A stretch of DNA of 46,874 nucleotides from Phocaeicola plebeius (GCA_004558305.1 SFDG01000006.1:1-46874); one strand, 5' to 3'; positions 34,291-43,513 are shown, counted from the first letter of the stretch. The notes: a model not told the origin generated them from the letters alone. Made by a program: numbers and translations.

Positions 34291-35415
34291 ATGAACGAAA
34301 AGATAACCTCATTCCTCTTGGGCTGCGCCTTGATGACCTTCGGATATAGTGAAGTCGATGCCCAGTTGTCCATCGGATACTATAAATTCAAGGACGGTGC
34401 CGAATACACCGGTGAACTGAAAGGCAAGAAGCCGAACGGCAAAGGCCGTACGGTGTTCCCCAACGGCGACATTTACGAAGGGGAATACGTAAAGGGGAAA
34501 CGCCAAGGAGAAGGTACCTACACCTTCAACGACGGGGAAAAATACGTGGGGCAATGGCTGGAGGACCAGCAACACGGGAAAGGTACTTACTATTTCATGA
34601 ACAACAACCGCTACGAAGGATTGTGGTACACCGACTACCAAGAAGGGGAAGGCATCATGTACTATTACAACGGCGACCGCTACGACGGCCAGTGGTACCA
34701 TGACCAGCGCAACGGAAAAGGTGTCTACCTTTGGAAAGGCGGCGCCCGCTACGAGGGGGAATGGAAAAACGACCTGAAGGACGGCAAGGGCGTCATGGTA
34801 TGGGAAGACCAATCGAAATACGAAGGCGACTGGAAAGAAGGAGTACGCCACGGGAAAGGTGTCTTCCATTACACCAACGGCGACCGCTACGACGGAGAGT
34901 GGGTGAACGACATCCAGCACGGCAAGGGCGTCTACTATTTCCAGAACGGCGAACGCTACGAGGGCGACTATGCCAAGGGCGAACGTACCGGAAACGGCGT
35001 TTACCACTATCCGAACGGAGATAAATATTCCGGACAATTCAAGGACGGATGGCAGGAAGGCGAAGGTACCTTCTCGTGGACCAATGGTGCTGTGTACGAA
35101 GGGGAATGGGTAAAGAACCAGCGTTCGGGACAGGGCCGCTACTTGTGGGGAAATGGAGATGAATACATCGGACAATGGAAGAACGATCGTGCGGAAGGGG
35201 AAGGAGAACTGCGGATGAAGGACGGATCGGTCTATACAGGCCAGTTCTCACAAGGAAAGGAACACGGAAAGGGCGTCATCGTCAACAAGGACGGCTCGCG
35301 TTTCGAAGGCTCCTTCAAGAACGGCAAGAAAGACGGCCCGTTTGTGGAGAAAGACGCACAGGGCAATGTGACCCGTCAGGGGACTTTCCGCGCCGGACGA
35401 CTGCTGAACCCATGA
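34291..35415 (+). CDS. Secreted MORN-repeat protein (14 repeats)
   Basis: 374-residue protein with a signal peptide (FLLGCALMTFGYSEVDAQ, cleavage near residue 25), then 14 units of exactly 23 residues with the MORN pattern Y-x-G-x-W..G-x-G-x-x-x-x-x-x-G. The run spans about residues 38-360 and ends with a short cap. MORN repeats form an extended beta-sheet and usually serve in protein or membrane association; the partner here is unknown. It should lie in the periplasm or outside. It is third in the kdsB operon, 25 bp behind the M16 homologue. No enzyme domain is fused to it. Confidence 0.9.
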   Translation: MNEKITSFLLGCALMTFGYSEVDAQLSIGYYKFKDGAEYTGELKGKKPNGKGRTVFPNGDIYEGEYVKGKRQGEGTYTFNDGEKYVGQWLEDQQHGKGTYYFMNNNRYEGLWYTDYQEGEGIMYYYNGDRYDGQWYHDQRNGKGVYLWKGGARYEGEWKNDLKDGKGVMVWEDQSKYEGDWKEGVRHGKGVFHYTNGDRYDGEWVNDIQHGKGVYYFQNGERYEGDYAKGERTGNGVYHYPNGDKYSGQFKDGWQEGEGTFSWTNGAVYEGEWVKNQRSGQGRYLWGNGDEYIGQWKNDRAEGEGELRMKDGSVYTGQFSQGKEHGKGVIVNKDGSRFEGSFKNGKKDGPFVEKDAQGNVTRQGTFRAGRLLNP

Positions 35416-35483
35416 ACTCAGAAGGCTGACTACCAACGAACTTGCCGAAGTGTGAACTTTCTCCTGAATTTTTTCTGTTTTTT

Positions 35484-35514
35484 TTTGTAAATTGAAAAAA
35501 ATATCGTATGTTTG
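35484..35514 (+). promoter_or_regulatory. Promoter of the yhcH-glgB operon
   Basis: TTTG at 35484-35487 and TATGTTTG at 35507-35514, 19 bases apart, 38 bases before the ATG. Confidence 0.78.
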
Positions 35515-35552
35515 TGAAGTAGTAAGACTTCTATCAATTAATACATAAGATT

Positions 35553-35996
35553 ATGGTAATAGACAAATTAGAGAACCTGAAGAATTATGTTGCGCTCAAT
35601 CCGTTGTTCGCACAGGCTCTTGACTACCTGGCTTCGACCGACCTCGCAGCTCACGAAACAGGCAAGGAAGTGCTGAAAGAAGGCGAACTTGTAGTGAACT
35701 TTGCGCAGACCAAGCCCAAGACGAAAGACGAAGCCAAACTGGAAACCCATAACGACTTCATCGACATACAGCTTCCGCTGTCGGGTGTGGAAACAATGGG
35801 CTATACACCGCGTGCCGATTTGGCAGAAGCTGACTACGATGCCAAGAACGACATCTCCTTCTATCCTGGCCTGGCAGCCGACTATCTGCATGTTCAGCCG
35901 GGTATGTTCGCCATCTTCTTCCCTGAAGACGCCCATGCACCAGGCATCAGTGCAGAAGGAGTAAAAAAAGTGATTGTTAAAGTACGTGTCAACTAA
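35553..35996 (+). CDS. YhcH/YjgK/YiaL family protein (DUF386)
   Basis: 147-residue protein of the DUF386 family, a cupin-like fold with a possible metal site. Conserved parts are the ETHNDFIDIQLPLSGVE block, the FFPEDAHAPGI motif, where His and Glu/Asp would bind metal, and the last strand KKVIVKVRVN. Members are linked to sugar-acid or amino-sugar catabolism, but their reaction is largely undefined. It has its own strong promoter and lies 20 bp before glgB. Confidence 0.88.
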   Translation: MVIDKLENLKNYVALNPLFAQALDYLASTDLAAHETGKEVLKEGELVVNFAQTKPKTKDEAKLETHNDFIDIQLPLSGVETMGYTPRADLAEADYDAKNDISFYPGLAADYLHVQPGMFAIFFPEDAHAPGISAEGVKKVIVKVRVN

Positions 35997-36016
35997 AAAC
36001 TCAACCGATATAATTT

Positions 36017-38053
36017 ATGGAGGAAAAGAAAGTCATCAAAGAACCTACGCTGAAAATATTGGCCAATGACCCTTGGCTGGAACCCTATGCAGATGCCATT
36101 AACGGACGCCACCAGTATGCCGTTAACAAGGAAAAGGAACTGGTGGGCAAGAAAAACTTGTCAGACTTTGCATCGGGCTACATGTATTTCGGTCTGCACC
36201 GAGATGAAAAGAAGGGTTGGGTATTCCGTGAATGGGCACCCAACGCAACAGCCATTTACCTGATTGGCGACTTCAACAACTGGCAGGAAGACGCAAAATA
36301 CAAGCTCAAGAAACTGCGCAACAGCGGCAACTGGGAAATCAAGCTGCCTGCCGACGCGTTGAAGCACGGCGACCTGTACAAGATGAAAGTGTACTGGGAA
36401 GGTGGTTGCGGCGAACGTATTCCGGCCTGGGCGAACCGTGTGGTCCAGGACGAACAGACAAAAATCTTCAGCGCACAGGTATGGAGCCCCGAAAAGCCCT
36501 ACAAGTTCAAGAAGAAAGTGTTCGTGCCGAATGTTTCTCCCCTGATGATTTACGAATGCCATGTGGGCATGGGACAGGATGCCGAAAAAGTAGGTACCTA
36601 CAACGAATTCCGTGAAAACGTGCTGCCGCGAGTAGCAGCCGACGGCTATAACTGCATCCAGGTGATGGCCATCCAGGAACATCCGTATTACGGCAGTTTC
36701 GGCTATCATGTTTCCAGTTTCTTTGCTCCCTCGTCACGCTTCGGTACACCCGACGAACTGAAACAGCTTATTGACACGGCCCATCAGATGGGTATCAGTG
36801 TCATCATGGATATCGTGCACTCACATGCCGTCAAGAATGAGATGGAAGGTCTGGGCAATCTGGCCGGCGACCCGAGCCAGTATTTCTATCCGGGTGCCCG
36901 CCGGGAGCATCCGGCTTGGGACTCGCTCTGTTTCGACTACGGAAAGCACGAGGTGCTGCACTTCCTGCTCTCCAACTGCAAGTACTGGATGGAGGAATTC
37001 CACTTCGACGGCTTCCGCTTCGATGGCGTGACTTCCATGCTGTACTACAGCCACGGACTGGGTGAGGCATTCTGCAACTACGGTGACTATTTCAACGGAG
37101 CACAGGATGACAATGCCATCTGTTACCTGACCCTGGCTAACAAGCTGATTCATGAAGTGAACCCGCGTGCCATCACCATTGCCGAAGAGGTTTCGGGCAT
37201 GCCGGGGCTGGCAGCTCCCGTAGAAGACGGAGGTTATGGCTTCGACTACCGTATGGCCATGAATATTCCTGACTATTGGATCAAAATCATCAAGGAACGC
37301 CGCGATGAAGACTGGAAACCGTCAAGTCTGTTCTGGGAAGTGACCAACCGCCGTGCGGACGAAAAGACCATCTCGTATTGCGAAAGCCACGACCAGGCAC
37401 TGGTGGGCGACAAGACCATCATTTTCCGTCTGATCGATGCCGATATGTACTGGCATTTCAAGAAAGGCGATGAGAACGGAGTCGTACAGCGAGGCATTGC
37501 CCTGCACAAGATGATTCGTCTGCTGACCGCTTCGACCATCAATGGCGGTTACCTGAACTTCATGGGTAATGAATTCGGACATCCGGAATGGATTGACTTC
37601 CCGCGCGAAGGCAACGGATGGTCGCACAAGTATGCCCGCCGCCAGTGGAACCTGGTGGACAATCCGGAATTGTGCTATCACTATCTGGGCGACTTCGACA
37701 AGGCGATGATTCACCTTATCGAAGGTGTGAAGAATATCCAGAAGAGCGATGTCATTGAAATATGGCACAATGACGGAGACCAGGTGCTGGCTTATCGCCG
37801 TAAAGATTACGTATTTGTGTTCAACTTCAATCCTACGCAGTCGTTTACCGACTATGGCTTCCTCGTTCCGAAGGGCGAATACCAGGTAGTATTGAATACC
37901 GATGCGAAGGAATTCGGTGGCTTCGGCAACACCGACGACAGCATGGCTCACTTCACATGTCTTGATCCGCTCTATGCCAAAGACCGGAAAGGCTGGCTGA
38001 AGCTGTACATCCCTGCCCGTTCGGCTGTAGTACTGAAACGTGTGAAAGCCTGA
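36017..38053 (+). CDS. glgB: 1,4-alpha-glucan branching enzyme
   Basis: 678-residue GH13 enzyme that makes alpha-1,6 branches in glycogen. A CBM48 module (about 55-150, FREWAPNATAIYLIGDFNNW) leads into the barrel. The nucleophile is Asp336 (DGFRFDGVTSM), the acid/base Glu390 (ITIAEEVSGMPG), and CESHDQALVGDK carries the transition-state residues. The final domain is all-beta. Its layout is like the eukaryotic and Bacteroidetes type, about 680 residues. A terminator-like hairpin lies just behind the stop, inside the start of the next gene. Confidence 0.95.
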   Translation: MEEKKVIKEPTLKILANDPWLEPYADAINGRHQYAVNKEKELVGKKNLSDFASGYMYFGLHRDEKKGWVFREWAPNATAIYLIGDFNNWQEDAKYKLKKLRNSGNWEIKLPADALKHGDLYKMKVYWEGGCGERIPAWANRVVQDEQTKIFSAQVWSPEKPYKFKKKVFVPNVSPLMIYECHVGMGQDAEKVGTYNEFRENVLPRVAADGYNCIQVMAIQEHPYYGSFGYHVSSFFAPSSRFGTPDELKQLIDTAHQMGISVIMDIVHSHAVKNEMEGLGNLAGDPSQYFYPGARREHPAWDSLCFDYGKHEVLHFLLSNCKYWMEEFHFDGFRFDGVTSMLYYSHGLGEAFCNYGDYFNGAQDDNAICYLTLANKLIHEVNPRAITIAEEVSGMPGLAAPVEDGGYGFDYRMAMNIPDYWIKIIKERRDEDWKPSSLFWEVTNRRADEKTISYCESHDQALVGDKTIIFRLIDADMYWHFKKGDENGVVQRGIALHKMIRLLTASTINGGYLNFMGNEFGHPEWIDFPREGNGWSHKYARRQWNLVDNPELCYHYLGDFDKAMIHLIEGVKNIQKSDVIEIWHNDGDQVLAYRRKDYVFVFNFNPTQSFTDYGFLVPKGEYQVVLNTDAKEFGGFGNTDDSMAHFTCLDPLYAKDRKGWLKLYIPARSAVVLKRVKA

Positions 38054-38057
38054 ACGA

Positions 38058-39227
38058 ATGACCGAAAACTCACCATCCATCTATAGAAAAGCCGCCCGCA
38101 TACAGTCCGTTGTGTGCGGCTTTCTTTTTTCCGTCTTCAGCATTGTCTATCTGTATGTCTTCCAGCCTTACGTGCTGGAAGCCCTGCATTTCTCGCTGGC
38201 GCACGGAAAGACCCAGTATGCCCCGTTGGCCAGCGCACTGACCCTCACATTGGGACTGATGCTTCTGCGAATGGGTATCTGCCGTCTGTTCCGCCTGGAA
38301 GGACTGCTACGGACAGTGGCTTACTTCCCTTCCTACTTGCTGCTGGCTGCACTGACCGATGTAGGCCGAGGACTTTACCGTTCTGATTACCATACGCCCT
38401 GGCTCTGGATACTGCCAATGCTGTTGCTGCTGTTCGTGGGAGTAGTTGCGAAGTGGAAATCCTGGATGGCTCACCGGCAGGAACCTACCGCGTCCGGTCC
38501 CTTGAATGCCAGCCTGATTCTGTTATTGGGATTCAGCATAATGACGGTGACGATTGGCAATGCTGACCCGGAATTCCACCACGAGACAGAAGCCGAGCAT
38601 TTCCTGAACATCCAGTCGTACGACCGGGCATTACAGACCGGAGCACATTCGTCCTCTACCAGTCGTACGCTCACAGCTCTGCGGACATTGGCCATGACCC
38701 ACACGGGAGAACTGGGAGAACGCCTGTTTGAATTCCCCCAACCCTATGGCTCAGACGGACTGTTCTTTTCATCAGACTCGCTGGAGCATTTGCGCTACAC
38801 CAATGATTCCGTCTATTTCCTGTTAGGAGGACGGCCTTACAACGGACAAAGGAACATCGACTTCCTGCGCACTTTATGCTACCAAGACAAAGGGAAGTAT
38901 ACGGCATTGGACTACTACCTCTCCGCCTTGCTGCTGGAGAAGCGTACCGCCGATTTCGCACAGGCCGTCAGCGATTTTTTCGAGACACCCGATTCGCTGC
39001 CCCGGCACTACCAGGAAGCCTTGGCCCGCTATGCGTTCGATGCTCCCCCGTCCCGGCAGTTACCGGCAGACAGTACCTGGTTGGAACGCTATGCCGAGTA
39101 TCTGAGAGCCGGTGAAGCATGGAGCAACACTGACGAGCGTCGCAAGGCCCTGCGTGAAACGTATGGACACACCTACTGGTGGTATGCCGACTTCCAGCCG
39201 TTACCTGTTCGGAGATACGGACGATGA
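38058..39227 (+). CDS. Membrane protein of unknown function (possibly DUF6057-like)
   Basis: 389-residue protein with four predicted membrane spans in the first half: VVCGFLFSVFSIVYLYVF, a span near 60-77, one near 85-105 and LWILPMLLLLFVGVVA; then a further span LILLLGFSIMTVTIG near 155. The second half (about 175-389) is soluble and helical, resembling TPR-like packing. Bacteroidales proteins of the DUF6057 type have this plan, but the assignment is tentative. It begins 4 bp behind glgB and its codons 11-25 overlap a terminator-like hairpin. Confidence 0.75.
   Translation: MTENSPSIYRKAARIQSVVCGFLFSVFSIVYLYVFQPYVLEALHFSLAHGKTQYAPLASALTLTLGLMLLRMGICRLFRLEGLLRTVAYFPSYLLLAALTDVGRGLYRSDYHTPWLWILPMLLLLFVGVVAKWKSWMAHRQEPTASGPLNASLILLLGFSIMTVTIGNADPEFHHETEAEHFLNIQSYDRALQTGAHSSSTSRTLTALRTLAMTHTGELGERLFEFPQPYGSDGLFFSSDSLEHLRYTNDSVYFLLGGRPYNGQRNIDFLRTLCYQDKGKYTALDYYLSALLLEKRTADFAQAVSDFFETPDSLPRHYQEALARYAFDAPPSRQLPADSTWLERYAEYLRAGEAWSNTDERRKALRETYGHTYWWYADFQPLPVRRYGR
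38088..38130 (+). terminator. Terminator-like hairpin inside the start of the downstream coding region
   Basis: AAAGCCGC (38088-38095) pairs with GCGGCTTT (38116-38123), or alternatively CCGCATAC with GTGTGCGG (one wobble). TTTCTTTTTT follows. It lies 35 bp behind the glgB stop and within codons 11-25 of the membrane protein gene. Confidence 0.6.
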
Positions 39228-39296
39228 CACATCAGTACGTATCGGCAGCTGTCGAAAAAAAACGGGGAAAGGTATGGCAGAGGCTTACTTTTTTGC

Positions 39297-39304
39297 TATT
39301 TTTG
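39297..39304 (+). promoter_or_regulatory. Probable -7 box for proS
   Basis: TATTTTTG, 42 bases before the proS ATG. No TTTG at the -33 position. Confidence 0.55.
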
Positions 39305-39346
39305 CAGCCTAAAGAAGAATAACGTAAAAATAATACGATAGAAGCA

Positions 39347-40837
39347 ATGGCTAAAGAATTAAAAGAACTTACCAAAAGAAGCGAGAACTACTCGCAGTGG
39401 TACAATGACTTGGTGGTAAAGGCCGATTTGGCCGAGCAGTCGCCGGTGCGCGGCTGTATGGTCATCAAGCCTTATGGTTATGCTATCTGGGAAAAGATGC
39501 AGCGACAGCTGGACGATATGTTTAAGGCGACAGGGCATGTCAATGCCTACTTCCCTTTGCTGATTCCCAAGTCCTACCTCAGCCGTGAAGCGGAACACGT
39601 GGAAGGATTCGCCAAGGAATGTGCCGTGGTGACCCACTACCGGCTGAAGAATGCCGAAGACGGTTCGGGGGTCATCGTAGACCCTGCAGCCAAGCTGGAG
39701 GAAGAACTCATCATCCGTCCGACTTCCGAAACCATCATCTGGAGTACCTACAAGAACTGGATCAACTCTTACCGCGACCTGCCCATCTTGTGCAACCAGT
39801 GGGCCAATGTCATGCGTTGGGAAATGCGTACCCGTCTGTTCCTCCGTACTGCAGAGTTCCTGTGGCAAGAAGGTCATACCGCCCATGCTACCCGCGAGGA
39901 AGCAGAAGCCGAAGCACAGAAGATGCTGCATGTATATGGTGATTTTGCTGAAAAGTACATGGCACTGCCCGTCATCAAGGGAGTGAAGTCGGCCAACGAA
40001 CGGTTTGCCGGTGCCCTGGATACCTATACTATCGAGGGATTGATGCAGGACGGAAAGGCCCTGCAATGCGGAACGTCCCATTTCCTGGGCCAGAATTTTG
40101 CAAAAGCCTTCAACGTGCAGTTTGTTGACAAGAACAACCAGCTGGACTATGTATGGGCCACTTCATGGGGTGTTTCCACCCGTCTGATGGGTGCCCTCAT
40201 CATGACTCATTCGGACGACAACGGTCTGGTGTTGCCCCCGCATCTGGCACCTATCCAGGTGGTGGTGGTTCCCATCTACAAGAACAACGACCAGTTGAAG
40301 CAAATCGATGCGAAAGTAGAAGGTATCGTCAACAAGTTGCGTGAAATGGGTATCTCCGTGAAATATGACAATGCGGACAACAAGCGACCGGGCTTCAAGT
40401 TCGCCGACTACGAACTGAGAGGCGTACCTGTACGTCTGGTAATGGGTGGCCGCGACTTGGAGAACAATACTATGGAAGTGATGCGCCGCGACACGCTGGA
40501 AAAGGAAACGCGTTCGTGTGAGGGCATCGAGGAATACGTAAAGAATCTCCTGGAGGAAATTCAGGCCAATATTTACCAGAAGGCCCTGAAATACCGCAAC
40601 GAGCACATTGTCAAGGTGGATACGTACGACGAGTTCAAGGAACAGATTGAGAAGGGAGGCTTCATACTGGCTCACTGGGACGGTACTACCGAAACCGAGG
40701 AACGCATCAAGGAAGAAACGAAGGCTACCATCCGCTGTCTCCCCTTCGAAGCCGACGAGGAAAGCCTCACTCCGGGCGTAGACATGGTGACCGGCAAACC
40801 TTCTGCCCGCCGCGTGCTGTTCGCCCGCGCTTATTGA
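39347..40837 (+). CDS. proS: Prolyl-tRNA synthetase, short (eukaryote/archaeon-like) form
   Basis: 496-residue class II aminoacyl-tRNA synthetase. It lacks the editing insertion of the long bacterial type; this is the short form usual in Bacteroidetes. Conserved parts are RGCMVIKPYGYAIWEKMQRQ, motif 2 (NQWANVMRWEMRTRLFLRTAEFLWQEGHTAH), the proline-site block ALQCGTSHFLGQNFAKAF and motif 3 with STRLMGALIMTHSDDNGL. The C-terminal anticodon-binding domain (about 290-400) and a final zinc-domain-like part follow. It is likely co-transcribed with the MBL hydrolase 16 bp downstream. Confidence 0.95.
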   Translation: MAKELKELTKRSENYSQWYNDLVVKADLAEQSPVRGCMVIKPYGYAIWEKMQRQLDDMFKATGHVNAYFPLLIPKSYLSREAEHVEGFAKECAVVTHYRLKNAEDGSGVIVDPAAKLEEELIIRPTSETIIWSTYKNWINSYRDLPILCNQWANVMRWEMRTRLFLRTAEFLWQEGHTAHATREEAEAEAQKMLHVYGDFAEKYMALPVIKGVKSANERFAGALDTYTIEGLMQDGKALQCGTSHFLGQNFAKAFNVQFVDKNNQLDYVWATSWGVSTRLMGALIMTHSDDNGLVLPPHLAPIQVVVVPIYKNNDQLKQIDAKVEGIVNKLREMGISVKYDNADNKRPGFKFADYELRGVPVRLVMGGRDLENNTMEVMRRDTLEKETRSCEGIEEYVKNLLEEIQANIYQKALKYRNEHIVKVDTYDEFKEQIEKGGFILAHWDGTTETEERIKEETKATIRCLPFEADEESLTPGVDMVTGKPSARRVLFARAY

Positions 40838-40853
40838 TAAACGGAAAGATTGT

Positions 40854-41681
40854 ATGGATTATTCAACACGTGCTGAATTGATCATGTTGGGAACGGGTAA
40901 CGCTGCAGTTACCCGTTCTTACAATACTTGTTTTATCCTAAAAGAAGGAGAACATCTGCTGCTGGTGGACGGAGGAGGAGGCAACGGCATCCTGCTTCAA
41001 CTGGAGAAAGCCGGAATTGCTCTTTCAGACATTCATGATATATTCGTGACACATGCCCACACCGACCATATCTTGGGGGTGATATGGGTGCTCCGCATGA
41101 TTGCTCAGCAGATGAACAAGGGCAGCTACGAAGGAGAACTGCATATCTATGGCCACGATAAAGTGATACAAGTCATTGACTGGATTTGCCGAATGACACT
41201 ACCGAGCAAGATTGTCGCCCGTATTGGCAAGGGAATCTGTCTACAGGAAGTCAGGAACAACGATCGGCTCACCCTGGCGGAAGTGTTCGACATGCAGTTC
41301 TTTGACATTCTCTCTACCAAAGAGAAACAATTTGGGTTCCACCTGTGGCTACCCGACGGCCAGAGACTGGTATGTCTCGGCGACGAGCCTTTCAATGAAC
41401 AAAACCGCCACTATGTAGAAAAAGCAGACTGGCTGTTGTGCGAGGCCTTTTGCCTGTATACCGATAGGGAGCGGTTCAAACCTTATGAAAAGCACCATAG
41501 CACCGCACTCGATACCGGAAAGCTGGCAGCAGAACTGAATGTAGGTCGCCTGTTGCTGTACCACACGGAGGACAAGACATTGCCCCTCCGCAAACAGACC
41601 TATACAGCAGAAGCCGCCTCCGCATTCAGCCGTCCCGTGTTTGTTCCCGATGACCTTGAAACGATACCGCTGTTTCACTGA
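40854..41681 (+). CDS. MBL-fold hydrolase (ribonuclease Z-like)
   Basis: 275-residue metallo-beta-lactamase-fold protein. The metal motif HAHTDH lies at 67-72, after LLVDGGGGNG. The second metal-site Asp is in LVCLGDEP and the C-terminal His in LLLYHTED. The pattern fits the RNase Z/ElaC-like branch, yet the GDxxxx block has Glu after Asp, so the substrate need not be tRNA. It is separated from proS by 16 bp. Confidence 0.85.
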   Translation: MDYSTRAELIMLGTGNAAVTRSYNTCFILKEGEHLLLVDGGGGNGILLQLEKAGIALSDIHDIFVTHAHTDHILGVIWVLRMIAQQMNKGSYEGELHIYGHDKVIQVIDWICRMTLPSKIVARIGKGICLQEVRNNDRLTLAEVFDMQFFDILSTKEKQFGFHLWLPDGQRLVCLGDEPFNEQNRHYVEKADWLLCEAFCLYTDRERFKPYEKHHSTALDTGKLAAELNVGRLLLYHTEDKTLPLRKQTYTAEAASAFSRPVFVPDDLETIPLFH

Positions 41682-41736
41682 CTCTCTATCTGGCGGCAGT
41701 ATAAAGATAAGAAACGGCTGGTATGAATGTAAGAAT

Positions 41737-41815
41737 GTCATCCTGGACGAAGTGAAAAACCTGCCCCTGTACGTTTTTTCGGATGGTAACAGATTCTTCA
41801 CAATTTCAGGATGAC
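41737..41815. repeat. MITE-like inverted repeat, GTCATCCTG family, copy 3
   Basis: Left arm GTCATCCTGGACGAAGTGAA, right arm TTCTTCACAATTTCAGGATGAC as its diverged complement, 79 bp in all. It lies between convergent genes (the MBL hydrolase and uxaC). Confidence 0.75.
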
Positions 41816-41825
41816 AAAAAGAGAC

Positions 41826-41857
41826 AACAGGGCGATTCCTATTTTGAAAGCCCTGTT
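41826..41857. terminator. Hairpin between convergent genes, possible bidirectional terminator
   Basis: AACAGGGC (41826-41833) pairs perfectly with GCCCTGTT (41850-41857); there is no T-tract on the plus strand, so its efficiency is uncertain. Confidence 0.4.
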
Positions 41858-41917
41858 GCCAATGCTCAAGTTCCGCTACTCTCCCCAAAACGGGAATCCT
41901 CTCGGAACCTTCCCTGA

Positions 41918-43324
41918 TTAGAATTCAAAGAACTTCTTGGCATTGTTGTAGCAGATATCTTCTACCATATCGCGTACGCGGTCGATTTCTTCGTAGGGGA
42001 TTTCACCGTTTTCTACATCTGTACCCAACAGGTTACACAATGTGCGGCGGAAGTATTCATGACGCGGGTAGGAGAGGAAGGAGCGCGAGTCCGTCAACAT
42101 ACCCACAAACCGGCTCAAGAGTCCCAGCAAAGACAGAGCATTCATCTGCTTCTCCATGCCATCTTTCTGGTCCAGGAACCACCAGCCCGAACCAAACTGA
42201 ATCTTTCCGGGGATAGAACCATCCTGGAAGTTCCCGAGCATGGTAGCGATGACTTCGTTGGCACACGGATTGAGATTGTAAAGAATTGTCTTGGTAAGCT
42301 TTCCTTCCGAATTCAAGCGATCGAGGAACTTCGACATCGCCTTGGCAGTCGTGAACTCACCGATAGAGTCGAAACCAGTGTCAGGTCCCAGGAGCTTAAA
42401 CATCTTCGAGTTGTTGTCGCGGATGGCACCATAGTGGAACTGCTGAGTCCAACCTGTTTCATAATCCATTTCGCCAAATACCACCAGCATAGCCGACTTG
42501 AATTTCAGTATTTCCTCACGAGTCAGCTCCGTACCGCCGTACACCTTATTAAAGATGGCACGGATTTCGGCATCTGTGTAATCCTCGGCATAGAATTCTT
42601 CGATGCCATGGTCAGAGAGCTTACAGCCCTGTTCTGCAAAGAAGGCATGACGCTTGCGAAGGGCATCGACCATATCGTCGAACGTAGAAATCTGTACAGT
42701 GCTTACCTCAGACAGCTTTTCCATGTAGGAACGGAAATTAGCAGGCACTTCCACCGCCATCGCCTTGTCGGGACGCCAAGTGGGCAACATCTTGATTTCA
42801 AATCCGCTTTCGCGAGTAGCGATGTGATATTCGAGGGAATCAACAGGATCGTCGGTCGTGCAGACAGTTTCCACATGATAACGGCGCATGAGGTTACGTG
42901 CCGAATACTCGGGAGTAGCCAGTTTGGCATTACATTCTTCGAAGATTTCGCGAGCCGTACGGGGATTCAGGATCTTGTCGATACCGAATGCCGTCTTCAG
43001 TTCCAGATGTGTCCAGTGGTACAACGGATTGCGGAAAGTATACGGTACCGTTTCCGCCCATTTCTCGAATTTCTCCCAATCTGTTGTATCTTTTCCAGTG
43101 CAGAAACGTTCGTCTACGCCGTTGCTGCGCATAGCACGCCACTTATAATGGTCGCCTCCCAACCAAATCTCGGTGATGGACTTGAATCGGTAGTCATCGG
43201 CCACCATTTTCGGGATCAAATGGCAATGGTAGTCGATAATAGGCATCTTCTTAGCATGTTCATGATACAGCTCCTGCGCAGTTTCTGTCTTGAGCAGGAA
43301 ATTTTCATCCATAAATTTTTTCAT
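41918..43324 (-). CDS. uxaC: Glucuronate/galacturonate isomerase
   Basis: 468-residue enzyme of the amidohydrolase-like superfamily that isomerises D-glucuronate to fructuronate and D-galacturonate to tagaturonate. The metal-binding strand MPIIDYHCHLIPKM (28-41) and the ICYNNAKKFFEF end are typical, as are TEIWLGGDHYKWRAMRSNGV and VCTTDDPVDSLEYH. It is divergent from uxaB, which uses its product tagaturonate. The shared spacer carries a pair of direct repeats that could bind a regulator. Confidence 0.95.
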   Translation of the reverse strand: MKKFMDENFLLKTETAQELYHEHAKKMPIIDYHCHLIPKMVADDYRFKSITEIWLGGDHYKWRAMRSNGVDERFCTGKDTTDWEKFEKWAETVPYTFRNPLYHWTHLELKTAFGIDKILNPRTAREIFEECNAKLATPEYSARNLMRRYHVETVCTTDDPVDSLEYHIATRESGFEIKMLPTWRPDKAMAVEVPANFRSYMEKLSEVSTVQISTFDDMVDALRKRHAFFAEQGCKLSDHGIEEFYAEDYTDAEIRAIFNKVYGGTELTREEILKFKSAMLVVFGEMDYETGWTQQFHYGAIRDNNSKMFKLLGPDTGFDSIGEFTTAKAMSKFLDRLNSEGKLTKTILYNLNPCANEVIATMLGNFQDGSIPGKIQFGSGWWFLDQKDGMEKQMNALSLLGLLSRFVGMLTDSRSFLSYPRHEYFRRTLCNLLGTDVENGEIPYEEIDRVRDMVEDICYNNAKKFFEF

Positions 43325-43432
43325 GACTTTTCTTTTTGGTTAATTGCTATTGTTTGTTACAAATTTTCATTCCCATAAAAGGATAACTGTTGCCGATTTG
43401 ATGTTCTTCAACATGAATTCGTGAAAAAACTC

Positions 43433-43467
43433 CGTTATCGGACACATTATTCATCGTTATCGAACAC
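43433..43467. promoter_or_regulatory. Paired direct repeats in the uxaC-uxaB divergent spacer, candidate operator
   Basis: CGTTATCGGACAC (43433-43445) and CGTTATCGAACAC (43455-43467) are 12/13 identical and begin 22 bp apart, about two helical turns. They lie just upstream of the uxaB promoter and in the leader of uxaC. Confidence 0.55.
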
Positions 43468-43483
43468 GAAAGTAGAAAAAATA

Positions 43484-43513
43484 TTTGGAATAACAAAATA
43501 TTTCGTATATTTG
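43484..43513 (+). promoter_or_regulatory. Promoter of uxaB
   Basis: TTTG at 43484-43487 and TATATTTG at 43506-43513, 18 bases apart. The leader is about 115 nt long and contains a 9-bp inverted repeat, TAGTAAAAT (43525-43533) with ATTTTACTA (43576-43584), which could fold in the mRNA. With the operator repeats this accounts for the 309-bp spacer 43325-43633. Confidence 0.68.

Noticed and set aside
34400..35340. Periodic DNA with a 69-bp step, as in a tandem or CRISPR-like array
   Set aside because: It is the coding sequence of the 23-residue MORN repeats; the DNA units are not identical.
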